Source: Hofstenia miamia (Eukaryota > Xenacoelomorpha > Acoela). Taken from it: a stretch of 24,201 nucleotides of DNA. This document shows positions 10,118 through 18,018 of the stretch, piece after piece. Location of the stretch: positions 74,718 through 98,918 of the forward strand of contig SCFE01000047.1 of the NCBI GenBank assembly GCA_004352715.1, given 5' to 3'. The notes under the pieces were generated by a model. The model searched no databases. It was not told the origin of the DNA and was given only the letters and a program-made list of their open reading frames with translations. The translations under genes were made by a program, and so were the position numbers. Position 1 is the first letter of the stretch. Each line of letters begins with the position of its first letter.

Positions 10118-10677
10118 AATCGCCGAATGCAGCCTTTAATTAATTCTATACTGTAAAATCAACAAATTTCGCTTTTTTGCACCAATGTCAGAGCTTAATC
10201 AAAATCTAGTTTCTTAGATGTACCGCAAATCCAATACAAAAGAAAGGGAAGCTAAGTGTGTGCATTGCAAAAAACTTTTTTTTCTTAATTTTAATAGACT
10301 CAAAACAATTGGTTGTGCACAATTTGTAAGGAATTGCTTTTAACTACTTCATTTCTAGTTGTTATATTTAATGAGGGATTCAATTTTTGTTATCGTTGAC
10401 ATATGCGTTTAGAATCTACATTCTTATATTCATTAAAACATTGACTCATTCTTCTATAAATCACTTTGTGTTTGAATGTCATTGCACCATTTTGTACTTG
10501 ATTGGTCTCTAAATTTGCTTTATGTAATTTTTTTTCGAATTCTGTGACATCCAAGATTCTGTTGGTTAATTATGTGCATACGTATACTTTGCTTCGATTT
10601 TATACTATATCCATTTCTAAATCGGTGTTTTGATAGGTTTGTCTAAAATTCATCTTTGTTTTATTTTAAATATTTAG

Positions 10678-10890
10678 GTCAACCCCTCAACCGATGGCTT
10701 TATCATATTTGGTGACAACACACACTGTTTTGCGATGAGCTATGGATTTCACCTCCGTGATTTCTTCTCGAGAGGGCAACAGAGATGGTTTTCAATTTCC
10801 GTTCTATCAAATGACTCATTGATATTGTTTAACCTGGCGCCATTTTTCTCATCGCATATAACTTCAACAATATCTGGATTGCAATCAAAG
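10678..10890 (+). CDS. FLCN: Folliculin, second coding exon
   Basis: Seventy-one codons in phase 0 between acceptor TATTTAG (10671-10677) and donor AAG|GTAAGA (10891). The product starts VNPSTDGFIIFGDNTHCFAM and includes SRGQQRWFSI and ISGLQSK. These fit animal folliculin immediately after the SLSCE motif: a hydrophobic strand, then the conserved RG.QRW.S stretch of the longin domain and the LQ.K helix. Joining the two exons keeps the frame and gives 165 residues, about a quarter to a third of a normal folliculin (~550-600 aa). The rest of the gene (remaining longin domain, linker and DENN domain) is not recognisable in the window. It may lie beyond the right edge, in a gap, or be missing. 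Confidence 0.9.
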
Positions 10891-11140
10891 GTAAGACAAA
10901 TTATAATCTATAACCTTTACAAAAATATAACCAGTTGTGGAGCAATCTCACCGGAGAGTCTCATATTATGTTAATTTTTAAGAATATAAATGAATACATT
11001 TTGTTCTTCAGAATTGGAGAATATAATTATAAACGAGAATCTGCATTGGATTTCAAACAAATGTTCTCCCTCTAAATTTTGTTCTTCATTGTATATAATT
11101 TAGAAATCATCAACATATGTCGTTCAAAGTGATTGCATAC
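10891..11140. other. Start of FLCN intron 2
   Basis: Begins with a good donor GTAAGAC. I found no in-frame continuation with folliculin homology in the following 13 kb, so the next intron is either very long and packed with transposons or the gene is interrupted. This piece is AT-rich and featureless. Confidence 0.5.
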
Positions 11141-11144
11141 TTAC

Positions 11145-11274
11145 AATTTGTCGGCGTAAAGGAGTTTTCATCTTTAATAATGCGGTGAACTGTCTTGCTA
11201 AGGCTTGCAACTTCATTCTTTTAGCTTTTGTAGCGTTTTTCGCTGTTTTTCGTGTCGACAAGGAACGAATATTT
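11145..11274 (-). CDS. Candidate internal exon of an unidentified minus-strand gene
   Basis: On the minus strand, CTTTATTTTTCAG|AAATATTCG (acceptor ending 11275) and CAAATT|GTAAGTATG (donor 11144-11139) are both close to consensus. They bound a 130-bp segment with one open frame, phase 1 in and phase 0 out. The 43-residue product is strongly basic (Lys/Arg in KRMKLQALARQFTALLKMK) and helix-like. Base composition is less AT-rich than the flanks. I recognise no family. It lies antisense inside presumed FLCN intron 2, so it would be a nested gene or a processed fragment. A chance exon-like segment remains possible. Confidence 0.4.
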
Positions 11275-12640
11275 CTGAAAAATAAAGACAAATTGATACT
11301 TTTGTGAGGTTGATGTGAAGCCATGTATGAACAACATCTAAGATGATTTCTTTTTTTGAACTTGAAACTTGGGAATCTTTGATTGATCACTCGATCAACC
11401 TCAGTACAACGATTTTATATGTGATTAAAATCTAGAGCTCTGCGTGACTAGTTGTTTCTACTCATCTTTACAAATCTATAAGCAGTCAAGTTTAACGTGT
11501 TCATTAAATAAGAAGCAATATTAATGTTGTACAATAAAAAAATTCAGGCAAGTTTAATTATAAGCCTACCTACTTTTCAATAATTACTGAAAATATAGGC
11601 AATGCAAATGTATATATTGACATCTATTTATAGATTTCTGATAAAGTGTCGTTTGAAACTGAAATTTCAGAGGTTGGTAACATTTAACAAATACATAATT
11701 CCAACTGAATTTGTTACTAAATATTGAAAAGAGAAATGAACAGATATCATTTCTATGCATCTCTACTGACAAGTGAATGATTACGATTATATTTAGTTAG
11801 TAATATTGGAAGAACTTCAGGAAAACCCAATGCAAATAGTTGTTTGCTTCAAATATATTTGATGGGTAATTTCCAATTTTGTGTGGATAATTGAAGAGTT
11901 GTTTGCTATTGTGTGTTGAGAGAACGTGTTTTGTAATGTTCTGTGCTCCTTGTCCTTTGTCAATCAAAGCTATACTCATTTAGCACATAACTTTATTGTT
12001 CAATTCATTTTAAGTGCACATAGCTGAGTCACCTCCATTCCTCTTATGAACCAAATTTAAATGTGCTTTGACCTTGGGCATCCTTTGTTTTTATCTTCCT
12101 TTCAGACATTAATTTTTAAGTATAAGTGCGGAAAATATTATTTAAAGGATAAGTTGATACAAAATGGCGGCCATTCATTAACACATAAGTAATAGTTTTT
12201 TGAAACAATAAGTCTTAAGAACAAATCATCCAAATCATGTTAATGATATGCAACGCAGTCATAAAATCGATTAGATTGATTACATAGAAAAATGACTGTT
12301 ATTTTTTCAGATCAAATTTCACCTTGGTTTAAATTCCTTCTATGTAATCTCAATTTTTCTTCACCGAAAGCTCCATATTAGTAGTTGTGTCTGTTTACTA
12401 CATCGCAAGAAAACTAGGTGAGATTAGTCTGTTACTTTGTGTTGTTCACTGTGTAGTCCACTATGTGAAAAAAGTAGTTTCTGCAAATGAATTGGTACGA
12501 AAAGTCGATTTTACTGTTTCTTTAAATGTTAATATTTATGGCTCATCATTTTCCTGTTGCTCATCAGTCGTTATTGAGCACTAATCCCAAATAAGGCTAT
12601 TTGAACATTCGTTGGCGTTTTGTGTTATCCCATGTTGACT
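11275..12640. other. Non-coding stretch
   Basis: AT-rich with only short frames. A segment 12311-12417 has splice-like ends (TTTTTTCAG and AG|GTGAG) and is open, but its translation has no resemblance to folliculin and is not claimed as an exon. Nothing else is recognised. Confidence 0.5.
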
Positions 12641-12662
12641 TTCCTGGAAATACCTAAAAAAA

Positions 12663-12878
12663 TCATTAAGCTTCTTTAAGATTCCTGGTAGGAATCCATA
12701 AGATTCATTAAGAATCCTGGTAGGAATAATGCTGTCTTTGCAAGAACTTAGAAAAAAATCCTGAATTCCTGAAATTTCTATACAAGACTCATTAAGGCCC
12801 GTTAAGATTTCTGATAGGAATCCTTAAGATTCGTTAGGAATCCTGCTAGAAATATTGTTGTCTTTGCAAAAATCTAGG
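12663..12878. repeat. Diverged direct repeat, ~126-bp unit
   Basis: Two adjacent diverged units share ATTAAG..C..TTAAGATT.CTG.TAGGAATCC.TAAGATTC.TTA and end with G(C/T)TGTCTTTGCAA (12731 and 12857). Each unit itself holds two shorter TAAGATTC(.)..GGAATCCTG repeats, so there is repeat-within-repeat structure. This is possibly an old satellite or minisatellite. It has no coding content. Confidence 0.65.
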
Positions 12879-13050
12879 GATCCTAATAGGTATTCCTGTT
12901 TTCTCCTGAAATTTCTCAACAAAAATCTTCAAACGGCTTTTACATTCCAGAAAAAAATGCTCAACCATCCTTAACAAACTATTGCTTGACAGCCAATAAA
13001 CAGTATACATCTAAATATACGTATATAAGCAAATATACAAATTATATATA

Positions 13051-13071
13051 ATATATGTATATATATATATA
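13051..13071. repeat. (TA)n microsatellite next to mariner
   Basis: A (TA)n tract of about 20 nt within a longer ATATAT-rich zone (13005-13073), roughly 75 bp before the mariner left end. Confidence 0.85.
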
Positions 13072-13145
13072 TAATTGCGTCTGGGTAGGCTAATGTAAAA
13101 CACAAAATCTAAAATATATTAAATGAAAAGTTCAAAAATGTAGTA

Positions 13146-14510
13146 TAGGCTTGGCAACAAAGTTTTGACCGATGCAAACATGACAATATTTTTTCATCAT
13201 TAAATCGTATGAATAAGAAAAATAAAGCAAAATATTCCCAAAATAGCAAGACGTTATAATTCACTCATCATTTTGTGCCAGGTGCTGGAAATAATTTCCA
13301 TTGGCATCGATGCACCTTTGCCATCTACTTGGCAGTAAATTGAAGGCTTTTGCGAAAAACGATCTGTCTTTCGAATCGAACCAACGGTTCATTTCCCTCA
13401 TCACTTCATGTACATTCCTAAAACTCATGCCTTTTAATGAACTCATCATCGGAGAAAACAAATAATAGTACGATGAAGACAAGTCCGACGAATAAGAAGG
13501 AGGGTCCAACACATTAAATCCGAGATCGGCTAACTTACCGTATTTTCTTGCACACAGCAGCCTTCATCCTGTCATGTTCCTCACAATAAACCGTGGTTGT
13601 CACATGTTGACTGACGGGCAGCACAGCAACATGAAGAATGCTGCGAGCGTCCCAAAACACAATAGCCATATGCTTTTTGTTGGTCATTGTGAGATATTGA
13701 GGTAGCACCGTCACCCATGATCAATTCGAGCTGCAGCGTTCATCGTTCTCCCAATATATCCAAACCTCGTCGACGGTTATGAGACGAAGAAAGTTGTTCT
13801 ACTCACACTGGGATAAGAGGGACTCACATACGGTCTTTCTCCTCAACTTATTGACCTCCAATAGATGATAAGGTAACCATTTATTGACCAGGAATCGTTT
13901 TCCCATTCCATTCAATTTCATACAAATGGTTTCATGACTGACATAAAGTTTTTGTCCGATTGTACGCGTCGTTACGTACTTGTCTTCCTCCAATAACTGC
14001 GTCGAATTCTGAGACCCATCTCTGGCAAGTTCTGACTGACACTGTTCCTGGACCACGTGAGTTGTTGATCTTTTTGCAAATATCGGGTGGACTTACGCCA
14101 GACTCCCAGAAAAAATAGATCAGTTTGCGAATATCTTCCCTATCAAAGTCCATCGTTGTACAACTCGGAGCAAATGACGGTAGAATGATGCTAAAGACTG
14201 AGAAACCTTATTCATATGTTCTGCCCAGTCTTTCAAATTCAAATTTAAATATCGATACAGCCGACTCTGTTTTCTCTACTATACACAATTGTAATCAAAT
14301 TAACATTGATATTAGATATCTGACAATACTTGGTGATTTCAATAATTAACACATTGCGAAATGGAAGAAAATATCGCATCATACTAAAACAGGTTTTGTA
14401 ATGCTCGCTATGATGCTGGTATCTAGTTCGCAAAGTATCTAATGGATATGATGAAGTAATAAGGAAAAATAGGTAGTTTTCCCGATGGCAAAACTTAGTT
14501 GCCAAGCCTA
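13146..14510 (-). mobile_element. mariner element with intact TIRs
   Basis: A 1,365-bp element bounded by inverted repeats: left TAGGCTTGGCAACAAAGTTT (from 13146), and right, read in reverse, TAGGCTTGGCAACTAAGTTT (from 14510). The TIRs are about 28 bp and differ by very few bases. TA dinucleotides at 13144-13145 and 14511-14512 are the expected target duplication. A broken transposase gene fills the interior on the minus strand. Length and structure match full-size mariners (~1.3 kb). The well-kept TIRs mean it could still be mobilised in trans even though its own transposase is dead. Confidence 0.9.
13261..14153 (-). pseudogene. mariner transposase, catalytic core destroyed
   Basis: Starts at ATG 14153 with a Mos1/mariner-type N-terminal helix-turn-helix (MDFDREDIRKLIYFFWESG, later CQRWVSEF). 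The frame shifts near 14000 into the linker with 'VSHETICMKLN' and 'CESLL'. A TAG follows near 13797. The first catalytic Asp is kept in TVDEVWIYW (codon 13769-13771). Frames continue through 'MAIVFWDARSI' to about 13545, where the segment that should hold the second Asp (DNARPH box) is deleted: the distance from first to third site is ~101 codons instead of ~128. The third Asp of the SD-Y-LF motif is TAC (Tyr, 13468-13470). The C-terminus (SRWQRCIDANGNYF) ends at 13261. It is certainly inactive. Confidence 0.9.
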
Positions 14511-14513
14511 TAG

Positions 14514-14838
14514 ATATGTCGATATGGAAGGCGCGACAAATATATTAGGTTGTTTTAAATTGCACTTTCGTTAAAATATTTAAACATAATTTAAAATATA
14601 AATTGAATTGACTAATACTATACCTACTAATGATGAAGCCGGGATATATTAAAGCAGTGAACAGAAAAGATTTATCTGTAATTAGATCATAAATTATTCA
14701 TAAAAAACAAAAACTGACATGAGGATGCTTAGAAATTTCACCAACAACCGAATGATAATTCAGATTTCTCAGCCTAATAAACACAATTCAATAAACAATT
14801 TGGCACTTAAAAAACAAAACACCTAAATTTGTAAACAA
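14514..14838. other. Non-coding spacer
   Basis: AT-rich sequence between the mariner and the candidate minus-strand terminal exon. If that exon is real, this would hold its 3' UTR. No AATAAA on the minus strand is obvious nearby. Confidence 0.4.
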
Positions 14839-14953
14839 CTAATTATCCTTATTGCCAGAAAGCCGTGCTTTCTTAGAATCCAAGCCTAGTTGGTTGATTG
14901 CATTTCGCGCTTCAGGCCATACGTTTTGTCCAAAACGCTTTCTAATGGCATCT
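14839..14953 (-). CDS. Candidate terminal exon of an unidentified minus-strand gene
   Basis: On the minus strand an acceptor TTTATTTATTTAG precedes 115 bp that are open in one frame to TAG (14841-14839). The 37-residue product begins DAIRKRFGQNVWPEARNAIN and ends in a Lys-containing, hydrophilic tail. Composition and codon content look more like real protein than the chance frames nearby, and G+C is higher than the flanks. I do not recognise the family. Earlier exons would lie to the right, where transposons and gaps intervene, so it may be an isolated remnant. Confidence 0.4.
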
Positions 14954-15028
14954 CTAAATAAATAAATGAAAAACAAATTGCTACGTAACACTCGACAATG
15001 CATCTTTCAGCTCCTTGTACGAAGGGCA

Positions 15029-15284
15029 GTACACATATCAGCTCTTTGTATTTTCAGCTTTTGTACTCGGAAAATAACATAAAAATAGCTGATATGTGTA
15101 CTTTTCATTAAAAATATCAACTTTTTAAAAATAAATGAGTTTCATCCAAATTTGGGCTAGATATTTGATGTTAAATACAAACATCAAGTATAGAGAATAG
15201 TTGCAAAATGTGTAATGAAGAGAAATTATAATTTCAGCTTTTTGTGCACTTTTTAGCTTTTTTCATAGTACAAAGAGCTGATAT
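15029..15284. repeat. Fold-back repeat / small MITE
   Basis: Outer arms ATATCAGCTCTTTGTA (15035-15050) and TACAAAGAGCTGATAT (15269-15284) are perfect 16-nt inverted repeats about 220 bp apart. An internal perfect pair GTACACATATCAGCT (15029-15043) and AGCTGATATGTGTAC (15087-15101) shares the left arm. Further CAGCTTTTTGT words lie between. This resembles a small fold-back element. I see no certain target duplication. Confidence 0.6.
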
Positions 15285-15312
15285 ACGAATGTATACATTT
15301 ACATATAATATA

Positions 15313-15878
15313 CAGGGTGGCCATAAAGTCGTGCACCAAAGTAAAAATTACAATTTCTTATGTTTACAAAAACCATATTTTAAATTAGCAAGTTATTTTT
15401 ATTAATAAAACGACAAAAAAAAGTTAGATAACATACAGATGGTCAAAATGTTCACCTGAAGAAGTCATAAATAAGTCGATTCGATGGGGAAAGTTATCAT
15501 AACCACGATTTAGTAGTTGTTGATCATCATTGATTTTCTGGCAGGCATCACGAATTCTGCTTCACAAATGTTCAATTTCCTTTATTATCACTTCGTACAC
15601 TATAACTGTTTTAGGTGTCCACAAAAGTAATAATCCATTAGGTTAATATCAGACGATCGTCCTTCAATTATCAGTGATATTTTGGGTTGAAAAAAGCTAG
15701 AGTAGTTAATGGTTAGTTTGCTTGATTCGACTATCACGCTGACACACATTAATGGATGACTCATGCACAGCCCATAAGAATTAATTTGAGAAGACAGTGT
15801 ATCATGATCAAGTAATTCTAAGGCTTTGATATCTTTAACATTTTGATATTTACCTTGGTGCGCGACTTTATGGCCATG
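15313..15878 (-). mobile_element. Deletion derivative of a Tc1/mariner-superfamily element
   Basis: A 566-bp element with TIRs: left CAGGGTGGCCATAAAGTCGT and right, in reverse, CATGGCCATAAAGTCGCGCA, continuing to ~35 bp with mismatches. It is flanked by TA at 15311-15312 and 15879-15880. On the minus strand it keeps only the transposase C-terminus: a decayed 'LMDYYF'-like block (after the third catalytic position), then RIRDACQKINDDQQLLNRGY and FPHRIDLFMTSSGEHFDHL ending at TAA 15424-15426. Everything encoding the DNA-binding and catalytic core is gone. Its right end abuts a Tc1 coding remnant. Confidence 0.8.
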
Positions 15879-15879
15879 T

Positions 15880-16131
15880 ACAGAGATTACTGATGATTAT
15901 TGTAGAAAGCTGGTCAAGTCAATGCCAAATCACATTGCTGCGTGTTTGGCCAATAATGGCAGACATACAAAATACTAGGGAGTTTTTCTGAATTAACTAT
16001 TTACTTTCTACACGGTGTTATCATATTGTTTCTACATTGTGTTATTATATTGTTTCTACATTGCGTTTTTTAGTGGAAAATACAAAAATTTCTAAATTTT
16101 GAAAGTGTTCCCAAACTTTTGGCCAATACTA
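15880..16131 (+). mobile_element. 3' end of a Tc1 element (first of a facing pair)
   Basis: The + strand encodes the last 32 residues of a Tc1-type transposase, with KLVKSMPNHIAACLANNGRH then TKY and a TAG (15976-15978), the standard Tc1 C-terminus. About 150 bp later a Tc1-type TIR ends the element: in reverse it reads GTATTGGCCAAAAGTTTGGG (from 16129), next to TATATA. The 5' part is missing: the coding remnant begins exactly at the TA flanking the 566-bp element. No other Tc1 coding piece is seen to the left of that element, so a simple nested insertion is not proven. Confidence 0.8.
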
Positions 16132-16386
16132 TATATATATNNNNNNNNNNNNNNNNNNNNNNNNNNNNNNNNNNNNNNNNNNNNNNNNNNNNNNNNNNNN
16201 NNNNNNNNNNNNNNNNNNNNNNNNNNNNNNNNNNNNNNNNNNNNNNNNNNNNNNNNNNNNNNNNNNNNNNNNNNNNNNNNNNNNNNNNNNNNNNNNNNNN
16301 NNNNNNNNNNNNNNNNNNNNNNNNNNNNNNNNNNNNNNNNNNNNNNNNNNNNNNNNNNNNNNNNNNNNNNNNNNNNNNNNNNNNNN

Positions 16387-16417
<31 letters not shown>
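16130..16417. repeat. (TA)n microsatellite containing an assembly gap
   Basis: TA repeats lie on both sides of 246 N (16141-16386). The tract is also the target-site context of the two Tc1 ends that flank it. The gap most likely reflects an uncollapsible TA repeat, with or without further sequence. Confidence 0.85.
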
Positions 16418-16419
<2 letters not shown>

Positions 16420-16686
16420 CATGGCAAAAAGTTTGGAATATTTTCAAATTTATACTAAATTGTTCGTACAGAATGCTCTGATATTTCCGTATTACGTATT
16501 TTATGTGCTTAGTCAATCGAATCAGTTAGCACAGAATCTTTTTCACGTGATAATACGAAAACCACTGAAAATTGGTTATGAGCTCGTTCATACACAGCCA
16601 GGACTATTAAAAAATTTAAATTTCAACACACTTTATTCACGCGGCATAATTATAAAATATACATCATTATCATATCCTTAGTGTGT

Positions 16687-17664
16687 TCAATACTTCGTAT
16701 GTCCACCTCTGGCATTAAGTAGAGCACGTACACGTCGTGGAAACAATGGTAGTTAGAGTTTCAACCGATATATCCTGCCAACAATTCACCACAGCCTGTC
16801 TCAGTTCGTCTACATTTGTTGAGATATTGTCTATCTTGTTCAATCCACGCGAAACTTCGACCCACAATTTCTCTATTGGATTCATATCCGGCCACATGGC
16901 AGGCCACTCCATATGCTCCACACCCTCCTATTCCAGATAATTTCGTATCAGTCGTGTTCAGTGAGGGCTAGCATTGTCGTCTTTGTATATAAAGTTTGCT
17001 CTGAAATGTTGTCTGGCAAATGGTAGCATGTTGGTTTCCAAAATCCGTCGATACTGGTGCTGGTTGAGGTTTCCCTCCACTATGTGCAGGTCAGACTTGC
17101 CATCACTGCAGAAACCACCCCNCCCCAGACAGTTACCCCACCGCCTCCAGCCTGGACTCTGAGTAGTATGCAGTCTTCGTGTAGGGTCTCGTGAACCTGA
17201 CGACGAACTTTCACGCGGCTATCTTGACGTTAAACTAAAAATCTTGACTCATCACTGAATACAACGTGCTGCCAGTGTTGTACTTGCCAGTTCCTGTGTA
17301 CCCTAGTCCACCTTAAACGTGCTTGGCGATGTCGTCTTTGTAGTAGAGACTTCCTCAGAGGTCTTCGTGACAAACTGTTACTAACAGGGGTATTTGTAAA
17401 GCGTACCCAGTCTGCTCGAAGCCTGGCGGAAGTCTTTGTTCGACACAGCCGTAACAGATAACGGTCCTTACATACAGTGGTCTTTCGGGGATGTCCAGAT
17501 TTGGGTCTTTGCGTGAGTACACCGATCTGCCTGTACCGTTTCAGTATTTTGAACACTGCACCCTGACTAATCCCTAAATATGCTGCAATGGCTCCTTGTT
17601 TCGCTCTTACCTGACGCATACCAAGAATGCGGTTGCATATTTCAGCATTCAGTTGACGTCTCAT
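16687..17664 (-). pseudogene. Tc1 transposase (DD34E), broken by stops and frameshifts
   Basis: From ATG 17664 the product starts with a Tc1-type bipartite paired-like DNA-binding region (MRRQLNAEICNRILGM, then AAYLGISQGAVFKILKRY and a GHPRKT linker). The catalytic triad is present: Asp in FSDESRF (17251-17253), Asp in DDNASPH (16976-16978), and Glu in NPIEKLW (16871-16873), with exactly 34 residues between the last two, the DD34E signature. The C-terminus PRRVRALLNARGGHTKY ends at TGA (16689-16687). Length, about 326 codons, is normal. Inactivating changes include a stop right after the first catalytic block (17230-17232), at least one frameshift before the second Asp, stops at the codons after DDNASPH and after NYLE, and a frameshift near 16740. 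The N at 17122 in a C-run adds uncertainty. Some apparent frameshifts may be sequencing errors. Confidence 0.88.
17122..17122. other. Ambiguous base in a C homopolymer
   Basis: A single N inside CCCC-N-CCCC in the Tc1 transposase, probably a homopolymer-length or join uncertainty. It sits in the interval where the frame shifts. Confidence 0.9.
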
Positions 17665-17669
17665 GTTGT

Positions 17670-18018
17670 ATATAATCGTTTGACAGAAGATAAACAGCAC
17701 ACATAAACTATAACAAAAGTTACAGTCTTTTACACCAAATTGGGGAGCAACTCTAATTTTGCTCACATTTGGGATTGGTTATGTCGTACTCAATTTTGGG
17801 TTGATAGAAGAGGACGATATAAACAAAAATGAGTAGAGAAGGCCATAAACTCATTTACATTTTGAGCACAAACACGCCTGTCTGCTGTCAATTTAACTAA
17901 TTCAAATTGAGCGAAACATTTTATTAAGACTGAACCAAAATTTGTATTGCTGCAAAGTAAATAATATAAACTAAAGTATAAAATTCAACATTGAAATTGA
18001 CAAATCATTAAAACAAAA
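17670..18018. other. Non-coding spacer
   Basis: Lies upstream of the Tc1 transposase start. I looked here for the missing Tc1 5' TIR and did not find it. No gene is seen. Confidence 0.5.

Larger units (their letters stand above)
8186..10677 (+). other. FLCN intron between coding exons 1 and 2
   Basis: A phase-0 intron of 2,492 bp from GTATTT (8186) to TATTTAG (10677). It contains a strong alternative-pairing hairpin (8460-8521), a dispersed repeat (8913-9112), a (TA)n tract, a less AT-rich island (9240-9440) and a 5'-truncated LINE insertion (9818-10117). Apart from these, 8522-8912 and 10118-10677 hold nothing I can recognise. The minus- and plus-strand frames within it look like chance. 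Confidence 0.8.
16418..17664 (-). mobile_element. Tc1 element (second of a facing pair), left boundary defined
   Basis: Begins at 16418 with GGCATGGCAAAAAGTTTGGA, homologous to the TIR at 16129 read in reverse, directly after a (TA)n tract. It contains a nearly full-length but broken transposase on the minus strand. I could not find the matching 5' TIR in 17665-18018, so the right boundary given is only the end of the coding part. The 5' end is either too decayed to recognise or lost. Confidence 0.75.

Noticed and set aside
11012-11074. TGTTCTTCAG followed by a short open reading, considered as the next FLCN exon
   Set aside because: In the required phase 0 it hits a stop after four codons; the open alternative frame does not match folliculin.
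11584-11979. Two minus-strand frames of ~60 codons
   Set aside because: No recognisable motif, AT-driven composition, no splice or start context.
12311-12417. Open plus-strand segment with acceptor- and donor-like ends, considered as FLCN exon 3
   Set aside because: Its translation has no resemblance to the folliculin sequence expected after the LQ.K helix. AT-rich DNA gives many such splice-like ends by chance.
16070-16516. Long reading frames spanning the (TA)n gap
   Set aside because: They consist of N and (TA)n-encoded Tyr-Ile repeats.
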